From the NCBI GenBank assembly GCA_031263035.1, contig JAISGP010000034.1, positions 1 through 49,644 on the forward strand: a DNA stretch of 49,644 bases, in the 5' to 3' direction. Position 1 is the first letter of the stretch, and each line of letters starts with the position of its first letter. The notes under the pieces are model-generated. The model had not been told where the DNA came from. It ran no database searches and saw only the letters and a program-made list of their open reading frames with translations. This DNA comes from Lachnospiraceae bacterium. Lineage in GTDB: Bacteria; Bacillota; Clostridia; Lachnospirales; Lachnospiraceae. Shown here piece by piece: positions 7,870 to 15,936 of this stretch. A program made the position numbers and the translations under genes.

Positions 7870-9138
7870 ATGGGAATGACAATGACACAGAAAATACTTG
7901 CAGGAGCTGCCGGTTTAGATTATGTAGAAGCTGGACAACTTATACTTGCAGATTTAGACGTAGTAATGGCAAATGATATTACCGGTCCTATGGCTTTACC
8001 AATATTTTTTAAAATGGCAAATAAGGTTTTTGACAAAGATAAAGTAGTTTTAGTTCCAGATCATTTTACTCCAAACAAAGATATAAAGTCTGCGGAGAAT
8101 GCTAAAGCCATTCGAGAATTTTCATATTCTCAAGGTTTAACTCACTATTATGAAATCGGGCAAATGGGTGTTGAGCATGCTCTTCTTCCTGAAAAAGGAA
8201 TTGTAGTTGCAGGAGAATGTGTAATTGGTGCAGATTCTCATACTTGTACTTATGGTGCCTTAAATGCTTTTTCAACAGGAGTAGGAACTACAGATATTGC
8301 ATCTGGTATAGCAACTGGTAAGGCTTGGTTTAAAGTTCCTTCAGCAATTAAAATTGAAGTAACTGGAAAACCTAAATCATTTGTAAGTGGTAAAGACATT
8401 ATGCTTCACTTGATTGGTCGTATTGGTGTAGATGGTGCATTGTACAAATCAATGGAATTTATGGGAGATGGAATTAAAAATCTTACGATGGATGATAGAT
8501 TTACAATTGCAAATATGGGTATTGAGGCAGGAGCTAAAAATGCTATATTTATTTTTGATGAAAAGACAAAAGAGTATATAGAAAATCATTCAGATAAAAA
8601 ATATAAAACTTATGAGCCAGATGAAGATGCTATATATGATGAAACTGTTGTAATTGATTTAGCAAAGGTTCGTCCAACTGTAGCTTTTCCTCATTTGCCA
8701 GGAAATGCTCATACAATTGATGAAGTTGAAGCTATGGATAAAATTTATATAGATCAAGTTGTTATAGGTTCTTGTACAAATGGAAGAATTTCTGATATGA
8801 GAAGAGCTGCAGCTGTTCTTAAAGGACATAAGGTAGATTCCAAAGTTCGTGTTATGATTCTTCCTGCAACTCAAAAGATATACAAAGAATGTTTAAATGA
8901 AGGACTAGTTGATATATTTATAGATGCAGGTTGTTCTTTTAATACACCAAGTTGTGGTCCTTGTATGGGCGGTCACATGGGTGTTCTTGCATCAGGAGAA
9001 AAATGCGTTTCTACAACTAATCGTAATTTTGTAGGTCGTATGGGGCATGTGGATTCTTTGATTTATCTTGCAAGTCCAGAAGTGGCAGCAGCAAGTGCAA
9101 TTAAAGGATATATTGCAAATCCAGAGCATATAAATTAA
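7870..9138 (+). CDS. leuC: 3-isopropylmalate dehydratase large subunit
   Basis: The catalytic, iron-sulfur subunit of isopropylmalate isomerase, which converts 2- to 3-isopropylmalate in leucine synthesis. At 422 residues it is the short, HacA/archaeal-type LeuC. The [4Fe-4S] ligands are Cys302 ([10 protein letters not shown]), Cys362 and Cys365 (SCGPCMGG). The aconitase signatures [12 protein letters not shown] and [11 protein letters not shown] are intact. The short LeuC class overlaps with homoaconitase and methylmalate dehydratase, so leucine synthesis is the best but not the only reading. ATG with AAGGGGGAA upstream. leuD follows after 170 bases; leuA and leuB are not in the window. Confidence 0.93.
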   Translation: MGMTMTQKILAGAAGLDYVEAGQLILADLDVVMANDITGPMALPIFFKMANKVFDKDKVVLVPDHFTPNKDIKSAENAKAIREFSYSQGLTHYYEIGQMGVEHALLPEKGIVVAGECVIGADSHTCTYGALNAFSTGVGTTDIASGIATGKAWFKVPSAIKIEVTGKPKSFVSGKDIMLHLIGRIGVDGALYKSMEFMGDGIKNLTMDDRFTIANMGIEAGAKNAIFIFDEKTKEYIENHSDKKYKTYEPDEDAIYDETVVIDLAKVRPTVAFPHLPGNAHTIDEVEAMDKIYIDQVVIGSCTNGRISDMRRAAAVLKGHKVDSKVRVMILPATQKIYKECLNEGLVDIFIDAGCSFNTPSCGPCMGGHMGVLASGEKCVSTTNRNFVGRMGHVDSLIYLASPEVAAASAIKGYIANPEHIN

Positions 9139-9308
9139 AGTTATTAAAAATAGAGTTAAAGTTTAATTTGAAATAAAGGGAAAATAATATTATTTGTTTT
9201 TGTTAGATAATTGAAAAAAATCCTTAAATAAAATTTTTTATATTTTTAACTAAAGATAAGATGATAAATAGAAATTATTTTTAATAAATCGAAAGGGTGG
9301 AAGAATAT

Positions 9309-9797
9309 ATGATAGATAAGGGAAGAGTTTTTAAATACGGAGATAATGTAGATACTGATGTTATTATTCCGGCAAGATATTTAAATTCATTTGATGGAAA
9401 AGAATTAGCAGTTCATGCTATGGTTGATCTTGATCCTACATTTGCAGGAAGGGTACAAAAGGGAGATATCATTGTAGCAGGTAAGAATTTTGGCTCTGGT
9501 TCAAGTAGAGAACATGCACCACTAGCTTTAAAAGAAGCAGGAGTTGGGTGTGTTATTGCAAGTACATTTGCAAGAATTTTTTATAGAAATGCAATCAATA
9601 TTGGACTGCCTATTGTGGAAAGCCCAGAAGCTTTTGCAGGTATAGAGGATGGTGATGAAGTAGAAGTTGATTTTGATTCAGGAGTTGTGACTGATTTAAC
9701 TAATGGTAAAACATTTGAAGCTGTACCATTTCCACCATTTATGCAAGAACTTATTAAAGCAGGTGGACTTGTTAACTATGTTAATTCTAATAAGTAA
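9309..9797 (+). CDS. leuD: 3-isopropylmalate dehydratase small subunit
   Basis: The swivel subunit that pairs with LeuC, 162 residues. The family blocks are clear: [22 protein letters not shown] at the N-terminus and [21 protein letters not shown], which contains the serine and arginine substrate-binding loop. I chose the ATG at 9309, with AAAGGGTGG eight bases upstream. An in-frame GTG at 9297 lies inside that ribosome site and would add MEEY. It probably shares a transcript with leuC, because the first strong terminator follows leuD. Confidence 0.93.
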   Translation: MIDKGRVFKYGDNVDTDVIIPARYLNSFDGKELAVHAMVDLDPTFAGRVQKGDIIVAGKNFGSGSSREHAPLALKEAGVGCVIASTFARIFYRNAINIGLPIVESPEAFAGIEDGDEVEVDFDSGVVTDLTNGKTFEAVPFPPFMQELIKAGGLVNYVNSNK

Positions 9798-9814
9798 AAT
9801 AAAGTAAATAGTGT

Positions 9815-9908
9815 AAAAAGTGACTACCACACTAGCTAAAAATTTATAGCTAATGGTAGTCATTTTTTTTATTAATTCAAATTTCTGCGGTGGCAGAAAT
9901 TACCTTTT
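9815..9908 (+). repeat. Left copy of a ~90-bp structured repeat; leuD terminator
   Basis: Two hairpins in series. The first pairs GACTACCA with TGGTAGTC around an inner TAGCT/AGCTA stem and ends in a T8 run, so it serves as leuD terminator. The second is AATTTCTGC, loop, GCAGAAATT. The same two-hairpin array recurs at 12824-12913 beyond the protease module, with a compensating C-to-T and G-to-A change in the first stem. The repeat is therefore conserved in structure, not only in sequence. Confidence 0.8.
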
Positions 9909-9933
9909 TAAATATTTTTATATTTTAATCGGT

Positions 9934-9964
9934 GGAAACTTCCTTGCGGAAGTTCCTTTTTATT
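9934..9964 (+). terminator. Additional hairpin with T tract
   Basis: GGAAACTTCC and GGAAGTTCC pair across a TTGC loop and are followed by TTTTTATT. It lies after the left repeat and is absent beside the right copy. With the repeat it makes three hairpins in a row behind leuD. Confidence 0.7.
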
Positions 9965-10166
9965 GTATAGAGTTTTGATCTATTTACTTTTTATTTTATT
10001 AAGAAAAGAATTTCTTTGGTAATTTAATGAACAAAATAATTATGTTTTATAGAATATTGGATAGGTGTATATTATGACATTTTCAACAAAGACAAGGTTT
10101 AATTTTGCGAAAATATCATATAGATTTGTGCAATTATACAAAAATATATAAAAATATGATAAAAAG

Positions 10167-10195
10167 TTTAGATAAAGTTTGACGTATGATACAAT
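10167..10195 (+). promoter_or_regulatory. Possible promoter of the protease module
   Basis: TTTAGA, a 17-base spacer and TACAAT, about 70 bases before the protease start. The -35 is weak. A 25-codon frame at 10074-10151 lies upstream but is not convincing. The rest of 9965-10166 shows nothing that I recognise. Confidence 0.35.
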
Positions 10196-10263
10196 AGAAA
10201 CAGATATAAATCAAGTAAATAATTAATAAACAAAAATTCTAAAACAAGGTGCTTGAGAAAAAT

Positions 10264-11352
10264 ATGAAGAAAAAACATAAAATATTGATAATGATATTTA
10301 TAATAACAGCATTTATTATCCTGTTGATTTATTTGTTGACAAAAAATGAACCCTGTGATGAGCAGTGGTATTTAACCGGAGATAGCAAATATAATTTAGA
10401 TATTAAAGCAAAAGAAATGTGGAAGTATTTAAATAAAACAACCAATAAGAAAAAAGTTACAGTTGCAATAATTGACGAAGGGGTAAATATTAATAATAAA
10501 CAAATTCAAAAATCGATATGGTCAAATTCTAATGAGATTAAAAATAATAATAAAGATGATGATAATAATGGTTTTGTAGATGATTATAATGGGTGGAATT
10601 TTTGCGATAATAACAATGATGTATCGGATATAAAAAACAGTTTAAGTTCTCATGGTACTAAAATTGCTGGAGTAATGGTTGCGGATAATAATAAAGGAAA
10701 AATAACAGGTATTTGTTCCAAGGGATTAGTTCGAATTATGCCGATAAAGGTTATCTCTGCTGATGATGATATCATAAATGTCGAAACAGGAAGTATAAAA
10801 AATTTAATTAAAGCTATAAAGTATGCTGAAAATAATGGTGCTCAAATATGTAATATAAGCCTTAATACAGATAAAGAAAATATCGAACTTAAAAATGTAA
10901 TGGAAAAATCAAAAATGTTATTTGTTGTTTCATCTGGAAATGGAGGTACTCGAGGGAAAAATATAGATAAAATAAAATCCTATCCTGCCTCTTGGCAACT
11001 TCCAAATATGATTACAGTTTGCAATTTAAAATCAAATGGAAGAGTGAATTCAAAATCAAATTACGGAAAAGAAAGTGTGGATATAGGTGCCCCGGGGACT
11101 GATATATATGGTTTAGATAATTATGAAGAGTACTCATATGGAACAGGGAGTTCTTATGCTGTTCCAGTGGTGACGGGGTTAGCAGCGATGATTTATTCTT
11201 GTAATACAGGGATTACAAGTGAAAAATGTAAAGAAATAATATTAAGTTCTTCAAAAAAAGAGAGGGGGATAGAATTAAAAGTTTCGAAAGGTCGTGTATT
11301 AGATTGTGCAGAAAGTATTAAAGCACTAGTAAAAATGGGAAAAGGAGATTAA
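10264..11352 (+). CDS. Membrane-anchored S8 (subtilisin-like) serine protease
   Basis: A 362-residue protein with a basic start and one N-terminal hydrophobic helix (KILIMIFIITAFIILLIYLL), then an extracellular subtilase domain. The catalytic set is complete: Asp71 (VAIIDEGVN), His130 (SSHGTKIAG), oxyanion Asn226 (VVSSGNGG) and Ser297 in GTGSSYAVPVV, a variant of the usual GTSMAAP. There is no obvious I9 propeptide and no wall anchor, so it probably works at the outer membrane face. Its 3-prime end contains the GGAG ribosome site of the next gene, a secreted acidic-basic precursor that is its most likely substrate. A GTG at 10249 is an alternative start, overlapping AAGGTG; the ATG gives a better signal anchor. 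Confidence 0.88.
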   Translation: MKKKHKILIMIFIITAFIILLIYLLTKNEPCDEQWYLTGDSKYNLDIKAKEMWKYLNKTTNKKKVTVAIIDEGVNINNKQIQKSIWSNSNEIKNNNKDDDNNGFVDDYNGWNFCDNNNDVSDIKNSLSSHGTKIAGVMVADNNKGKITGICSKGLVRIMPIKVISADDDIINVETGSIKNLIKAIKYAENNGAQICNISLNTDKENIELKNVMEKSKMLFVVSSGNGGTRGKNIDKIKSYPASWQLPNMITVCNLKSNGRVNSKSNYGKESVDIGAPGTDIYGLDNYEEYSYGTGSSYAVPVVTGLAAMIYSCNTGITSEKCKEIILSSSKKERGIELKVSKGRVLDCAESIKALVKMGKGD

Positions 11353-11377
11353 AATAATAAAAAAGTTAATTAAAGAT

Positions 11378-12247
11378 TTGATTGCAATTTTTGTCGTTAT
11401 GGCTGTTGTAATAACTTCAATATCATTGCCGAGTTTAAGAATTCAAGCAGAGGAAACTACAAATCCACCAGAAGTACTAGGAGTTGAAAATAGTGATAAG
11501 GTTGCAGATGAATTAATTGATGAAGAAAATATCAAAAGTAAGCAAGTTGCTGAAGAGGTAAAAGATGATGTTGAAATTGTAGAAGATATTGGTCTTCCTG
11601 TAGAGAATATTGAAGATGTTTCTTATGAAGATGGAGAGGTTAGTTATGAGATTGCTTTAACTGACGACCTTACTAATGAAATAACTGTGGAAGAGCAAAG
11701 CGATGGTGACATTGTTTTAAATTGTACAGAGGGGTCTATTGAAAATAATGTTATCTTTAATAGTGATGGTACAGTGTATATTGATGGAGAAGAAGTCACT
11801 ATTGAAATTGAAGATGATATAATTGATGAGGACGAATATACTGAAGAAGTTCTTCCTAGTACGGGAGGTCTACAATGGTATAGAAGTGGTAAAGCTCCTT
11901 CTTCTGTAAAAAAGGCAAGCTATGGTAAATATAAAGAGTGGTGGAGATGTTCTAGTATTAAGTTGCAAAAACGTATTGGCTCAATTGCCTCAAGTGTATT
12001 ATTAAGTGTTATTTCATTTTATTGTATTCCAGCGAAACTTGCAGCAGTAGTATCTTTCGGTGGTTTAACAGGTGCCCTATCAGATTTAAAATCAAACGAT
12101 CCGAGAAGTACTAGCATATCGTACATTGATTATGTTGCTCGGGCAAAAAAGAACGCAAGATATTATAAAAATAAAAGATACTTATATTCGAGAAAAGGCT
12201 TTAAGGGTCATAGAGAGACTGTATATGCATATGGTATAATGTTATAG
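11378..12247 (+). CDS. Secreted precursor: acidic pro-region plus basic hydrophobic domain
   Basis: No known family recognised. From the TTG start it has 289 residues: a signal-peptide core (IAIFVVMAVVITSISL) ending near IQAEE, an acidic region (residues 25-158, ~47 Asp/Glu to 4 Lys), the junction LPSTGG (159-164), and a basic C-terminal half (24 Lys/Arg to 5 Asp/Glu). That half has Trp pairs, two cysteines (191, 216) and a hydrophobic stretch at ~200-235, and ends YAYGIML. Opposite charges suggest that the first half masks the second until proteolysis. The neighbouring protease and small membrane proteins suggest a bacteriocin-like toxin, its activator and immunity; this is inference. Translation may really begin at ATA 11354 or 11357, which restores a Lys-rich signal n-region and ideal ribosome-site spacing. 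Confidence 0.75.
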   Translation: MIAIFVVMAVVITSISLPSLRIQAEETTNPPEVLGVENSDKVADELIDEENIKSKQVAEEVKDDVEIVEDIGLPVENIEDVSYEDGEVSYEIALTDDLTNEITVEEQSDGDIVLNCTEGSIENNVIFNSDGTVYIDGEEVTIEIEDDIIDEDEYTEEVLPSTGGLQWYRSGKAPSSVKKASYGKYKEWWRCSSIKLQKRIGSIASSVLLSVISFYCIPAKLAAVVSFGGLTGALSDLKSNDPRSTSISYIDYVARAKKNARYYKNKRYLYSRKGFKGHRETVYAYGIML

Positions 12248-12256
12248 GAGGATAGT

Positions 12257-12490
12257 ATGAATAAAAATCATAAAACAATTGATGATATCTTCACCGCATT
12301 GGTTATTATAATTCTTTCAATAATTGCTATCTTTTTTGTACCCACTACAGGTTTATTTATTGTTAGGTGGTTTGTTCGATTTGGCATTTTTTATGGCTTT
12401 TGGTTTTTATTCAAAACTGTACTTCCGCCTTTCAACAAAAATCACAGTGATGAAAGTGAGGATAATGTTGAAAAAAATATTTCTAAATAA
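12257..12490 (+). CDS. Small two-helix membrane protein of the protease module
   Basis: 77 residues, not assignable to a family. Two hydrophobic helices (IFTALVIIILSIIAIFFVP and IFYGFWFLFKTVL) flank a short aromatic-basic turn (RWFVRF). The tail is hydrophilic and acidic (NHSDESEDNVEK). The ATG has a perfect AGGAGG six bases upstream and lies nine bases after the precursor stop, so it is translated with the precursor. Small membrane proteins in this position often give immunity to a secreted peptide; that is a guess from context only. Confidence 0.72.
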   Translation: MNKNHKTIDDIFTALVIIILSIIAIFFVPTTGLFIVRWFVRFGIFYGFWFLFKTVLPPFNKNHSDESEDNVEKNISK

Positions 12491-12581
12491 TAAATGTATT
12501 GAATTGATTATTTGAATTAAAAAGTTAAATGTAGGACGTAGAGATATATAACGGAGTTGTATATATTATTGGTGAGCAGAA

Positions 12582-12806
12582 ATGGATAAGATTAAAAAAT
12601 GGTACAAAAAGAATAGTAACAAGATAGAGAAATTCTTTATTTATATATCTTTTTTTATAGTGTCACTTCTTTATTATATTGATAAAGGATTAGATGCTAA
12701 TCCACTAATACGTTTTATTTCGTTGTATTCATTGTTACTTTCGAGCTCTCTTATAATTTCACCCATTTATAACTTGATAAAACCCAAAGAGGATAATAGT
12801 AATTAA
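12582..12806 (+). CDS. Second small two-helix membrane protein of the module
   Basis: 74 residues, no family recognised. A basic N-terminus (MDKIKKWYKKNSNK) precedes helix 1 (FFIYISFFIVSLLYYI). A short loop, DKGLDANPLIRF, leads to helix 2 (LYSLLLSSSLIISPIY) and a KPKEDNSN tail. Both ends should face the cytoplasm. It lies 91 bases after the previous gene, with a weaker ribosome site (GGTGAG). The size and topology resemble the preceding 77-residue protein, but the sequences are not clearly related. Possible immunity or accessory role; uncertain. Confidence 0.65.
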   Translation: MDKIKKWYKKNSNKIEKFFIYISFFIVSLLYYIDKGLDANPLIRFISLYSLLLSSSLIISPIYNLIKPKEDNSN

Positions 12807-12823
12807 AAGTGATTTAATGTACA

Positions 12824-12913
12824 AAAAAGTGACTATCACAATAGCTAAAAATTTTAGCTAATGATAGCCACTTTTTTAATAATCAAATTTCTGCGATAGC
12901 AGAAATTACCTTT
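12824..12913. repeat. Right copy of the ~90-bp structured repeat; two-way terminator
   Basis: The first hairpin pairs GACTATCA with TGATAGCC around TAGCT/AGCTA and ends in T6. On the minus strand the same stem ends in a T run too, so it can stop both the module and the convergent MATE gene. The second hairpin, AATTTCTGC with GCAGAAATT, matches the stem of the left copy at 9880-9902 exactly and differs in the loop. Confidence 0.8.
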
Positions 12914-12965
12914 GAAGAAAAATATACAAACAAATATCTTAGTCTACAAGCTATTTTAAATATTT

Positions 12966-14312
12966 TTAAAGCTCCGTATCTTTTGAAGATAAAGATATCT
13001 GCCTTATTTTATAGAAATAGAAAATAGCAACAGGTATAAGGGCTCCTGCCCAAGCAAGAGGACTTGCCCATGAAACACCTGCAAATCCCATAGATTTAGC
13101 CAGAATTATGGCAGCAAATGTTCTCATTATAAGCTCCATAATTCCGGCAAGAGTAGGCACAATAACTGATCCTAAACCTTGAATAGTATTTCTTAAAATA
13201 AAAAGTAGCGATAGGATAACATATAAAGCTCCATTTATCTGAAGATATGTTTGAGATAAACGAAGTACCTTAGGTGCTGAAGAAACGAAAAAGCCTGAGA
13301 GCTGATAGCCTAAGAATACGTTAACTAAGCCGATACATATTGCAAATGATACAGAAATAAGAACACATTGGAATACTCCTGATTTAATTCGCTTTATTTT
13401 ACCTGCTCCATAATTCTGGGCAGTGTAGGTTGCCATAGTTAATCCAAAAGAGTTCATAGGTTGAACAGCTATTTGGTCGATTTTTTGAGCTGCTGTGTAT
13501 CCGGCAACGGCTACAGTTCCAAGTCCATTTAGAACAATTTGCAAAATAATAGCCCCTATAGCAATAATGGAAACTTGAAATCCCATGGGGAGACCAAGTT
13601 TTATATGAACTTCTAAATCATGTTTTGATACTTTAAAGTCTGATGGTTTTATATGAAGAATAGGTAGCTTCTTTATAATGTAGATTACGCAAAGTATATC
13701 AGATACAAGTTGAGCAATAATAGTAGCGTAAGCGGCACCTTCAACTCCAGTGTGAAGAACTAGGATAAAACCAAAGTCTAAGATAATATTTACAATACAA
13801 GCAACAACTAGGAAAATTAAAGGTGTTTTACTATCTCCTAAGGCTCTGATTACATTTGAAAGTAAATTAAAAGCAGATGTGGCTAAAATACCTAGAAATA
13901 TAATTATAAGATATTTATATGCACCATCTATTATAGCTTCCGGTGTTCTCATCATCTCCAAAATTTGTCTTGTAAATAGTCCTGTAAAAACCATGATTAT
14001 AATAGAGAAGATAAAGGTAATCCATATTCCGGCACCAAAGCTTTTTCTTACGCCTTCTTCATCCCCTGCCCCAAATCTATTGGCAGTTATGATGGTTAAA
14101 CCTGATGTTAAACCTTGAATTAGTCCAATAATAAAGAAGGTGAGACTTCCGGTACTTCCAACAGCGGCTAGTGCATTTACACCTAGAGTTCTACCTACAA
14201 TCCAAGTATCTGCCATAGAATAAAGTTGTTGAAAAATATTTCCTATTAAAAGTGGAAGGGTAAAAGCTATAATAAGTTTTGCCGGACTTCCACTAGTCAT
14301 TTTTTTAGTCAT
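12966..14312 (-). CDS. MATE family efflux transporter
   Basis: A 448-residue, about 12-helix inner-membrane antiporter of the MATE family, which exports drugs or organic cations using Na+ or H+. Visible signatures are PLLIGNIFQQLYSMADTWIVG at the start of helix 1, LAAVGSTGS, and the repeat-half match GYTAAQKIDQIAVQPMNSFG in the middle. Length and helix pattern are normal. ATG with GAGGTAT upstream. An operator-like dyad sits ~60 bases before the start. It is convergent with the protease module and shares the bidirectional terminator repeat. Confidence 0.93.
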   Translation of the reverse strand: MTKKMTSGSPAKLIIAFTLPLLIGNIFQQLYSMADTWIVGRTLGVNALAAVGSTGSLTFFIIGLIQGLTSGLTIITANRFGAGDEEGVRKSFGAGIWITFIFSIIIMVFTGLFTRQILEMMRTPEAIIDGAYKYLIIIFLGILATSAFNLLSNVIRALGDSKTPLIFLVVACIVNIILDFGFILVLHTGVEGAAYATIIAQLVSDILCVIYIIKKLPILHIKPSDFKVSKHDLEVHIKLGLPMGFQVSIIAIGAIILQIVLNGLGTVAVAGYTAAQKIDQIAVQPMNSFGLTMATYTAQNYGAGKIKRIKSGVFQCVLISVSFAICIGLVNVFLGYQLSGFFVSSAPKVLRLSQTYLQINGALYVILSLLFILRNTIQGLGSVIVPTLAGIMELIMRTFAAIILAKSMGFAGVSWASPLAWAGALIPVAIFYFYKIRQISLSSKDTEL

Positions 14313-14369
14313 AATATACCTCGTGTATCAAGTTTCACTACTATTTTAGAGAAGTAAAGTATAAAAAAC

Positions 14370-14398
14370 AAGGTGTAATATTGACTATATTATACCTT
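14370..14398 (-). promoter_or_regulatory. Operator-like inverted repeat over the MATE promoter
   Basis: AAGGTGTAATAT and ATATTATACCTT form 12-bp arms with one mismatch around a five-base centre. On the minus strand the TATAAT in one arm is a consensus -10 box, and TTGCAA lies 19 bases further upstream as a possible -35. This is the usual layout of a repressor site (TetR- or MarR-like), although no regulator gene is adjacent. Confidence 0.5.
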
Positions 14399-14558
14399 AT
14401 TTTTATTAGTTATTTGCAATTTGTGCTAATTAGATTTAAAATGTTACTTATGTTGTGTAAAAGAGATTATATACTTTATTTGAAAGAATATATTTTTACC
14501 TTAAAAATCTAAATATTTATAGAAAAAAAATGACTACTTTTTTTGAAGGGAGAATGGA

Positions 14559-15596
14559 ATGATTAGATTTAATTGCGATTACTTGGAGGGAGCTCACCCT
14601 AAAATTTTAAAAAGACTTATGGAAACAAATATGGAGCAGACAGTTGGATATGGAGAAGATGAATACTCTATAAAAGCCAAAGAGAAGATTAAGGATATTT
14701 GCGGTGATAAAAATTTAGATGTACATTTTTTAGTTGGGGGAACTCAAACCAATACAACAGTAATAAGTCATGCATTACGTCCTCATCAAGGAGTATTTGC
14801 GGTAGAAACCGGACATATAAATTGCCATGAAACTGGTGCAATTGAAGCTACAGGTCATAAAGTTATTGTTCTTCCCGGTGAAGATGGAAAAATGCAAGCC
14901 TGTGAAATAAAGAAATATATGGATAGCTACTTGATTGATCCTAGTTTTGAACATGTTGTTCAGCCTAAGATGGTGTATATTTCTCAAACTACAGAGGTAG
15001 GTAGCCTTTATTCGAAGGCAGAAATTGAGAGTATTAGACGTGTTTGTGATGAATTTAATCTTTATCTTTTTCTAGATGGAGCAAGACTTGGATATGCACT
15101 AGAAACATCTGCTAATGATATGGATATTCCATTTATCGCTAAAAATACTGATGTTTTCTATATTGGAGGAACTAAAGTAGGAGCTCTTTTTGGAGAAGCG
15201 GTGGTTATTTCAAATGATGATTTAAAGAAAGATTTTAGATATGCAATTAAACAGCATGGTGGCATGCTTGCTAAGGGTAGACTTTTAGGTATCCAATTTT
15301 TAGAATTATTTACAGATGATCTTTATTTCAAGATTTCGAAAAATGCAATTGATATGGCAAGACTTTTAAAAGAAGGATTTGAGAATTTAGGTATTACTTT
15401 TGCAGAAACTCCTGCTTCAAATCAAATTTTTATTATTTTGAATAATTCTTTTATTGAAAAATTACATACTAAATTTGATTTTGAATATCAATATCAAGTA
15501 AATGACTTTGAAACTTGTGTGAGATTCTGTACATCATGGGCTACAACGAAAGAAAATGTTGAAACTTTATTGAAATTTATGAAAGAAAATATATAG
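14559..15596 (+). CDS. ltaE: Low-specificity L-threonine aldolase family (beta-eliminating lyase fold)
   Basis: A 345-residue PLP enzyme of the threonine aldolase/beta-eliminating lyase family. It probably cleaves L-threonine or allo-threonine to glycine and acetaldehyde. Family blocks include GYGEDEYSIKAKEKI near the N-terminus, FLVGGTQTNTTVISHAL, TGHINCHETGAIEATGHKV, FLDGARLGYAL with the PLP-contacting Asp, and FYIGGTKVGALFGEAVV carrying the Schiff-base lysine. Related lyases share this fold, so the exact substrate is inferred. ATG with GAAGGGAGA just upstream. A small Cys-rich gene follows after seven bases, likely co-transcribed. Confidence 0.88.
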   Translation: MIRFNCDYLEGAHPKILKRLMETNMEQTVGYGEDEYSIKAKEKIKDICGDKNLDVHFLVGGTQTNTTVISHALRPHQGVFAVETGHINCHETGAIEATGHKVIVLPGEDGKMQACEIKKYMDSYLIDPSFEHVVQPKMVYISQTTEVGSLYSKAEIESIRRVCDEFNLYLFLDGARLGYALETSANDMDIPFIAKNTDVFYIGGTKVGALFGEAVVISNDDLKKDFRYAIKQHGGMLAKGRLLGIQFLELFTDDLYFKISKNAIDMARLLKEGFENLGITFAETPASNQIFIILNNSFIEKLHTKFDFEYQYQVNDFETCVRFCTSWATTKENVETLLKFMKENI

Positions 15597-15603
15597 GTGT
15601 TTT

Positions 15604-15849
15604 ATGCATATGCGAGATAGGGTTAAAAGATTACGAAACAAAAGAGAGAAACTTGACGCCTTAAATCTTAAGCCTAATATTAAAGTATCAAAAAATGAAA
15701 TAAAATGTAACTGCATTAATTGCCCTAATGCTTGCAAATTAAAAATATCTCTTGATGAAAAAGGCAATTTGACAGAGGTTATTGGTAATAAATGTTTTAA
15801 AGGATACGCATTTGCAGTAGACGTTGCAAATGAAAATGCTAATAAATAA
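15604..15849 (+). CDS. Small DUF1667-like Cys-rich protein
   Basis: 81 residues. The N-terminal half is very basic (MRDRVKRLRNKREKL). The C-terminal half carries CNCINCPNACKLKI, then GNKCFKGYAFA, which resembles the DUF1667 pattern of CxxCPxxC with a later GNxCxxG(x)YA. Such proteins are thought to bind metal or Fe-S clusters and often accompany flavin dehydrogenases; here the neighbour is threonine aldolase, seven bases upstream. AGGTG gives a ribosome site for the first ATG; a second in-frame ATG is two codons later. The family call is by motif only. Confidence 0.65.
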   Translation: MHMRDRVKRLRNKREKLDALNLKPNIKVSKNEIKCNCINCPNACKLKISLDEKGNLTEVIGNKCFKGYAFAVDVANENANK

Positions 15850-15936
15850 TCCTTATTATACTAAGTAATGGATAGTAATATTTTTATTAATGTATTAATA
15901 TAAAAACAATATTAAATTTTTTAGGAGGAAGGCATT

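Noticed and set aside
10074..10151. 25-codon frame with an AGG upstream, possible peptide gene before the protease
   Set aside because: The product is not hydrophobic, has no leader or Cys features, and nothing supports it beyond a weak ribosome site.
11852..11869. LPSTGG in the precursor as a sortase signal
   Set aside because: It is internal and is not followed by the helix and basic tail at the C-terminus that sorting needs; it more likely marks a processing junction.
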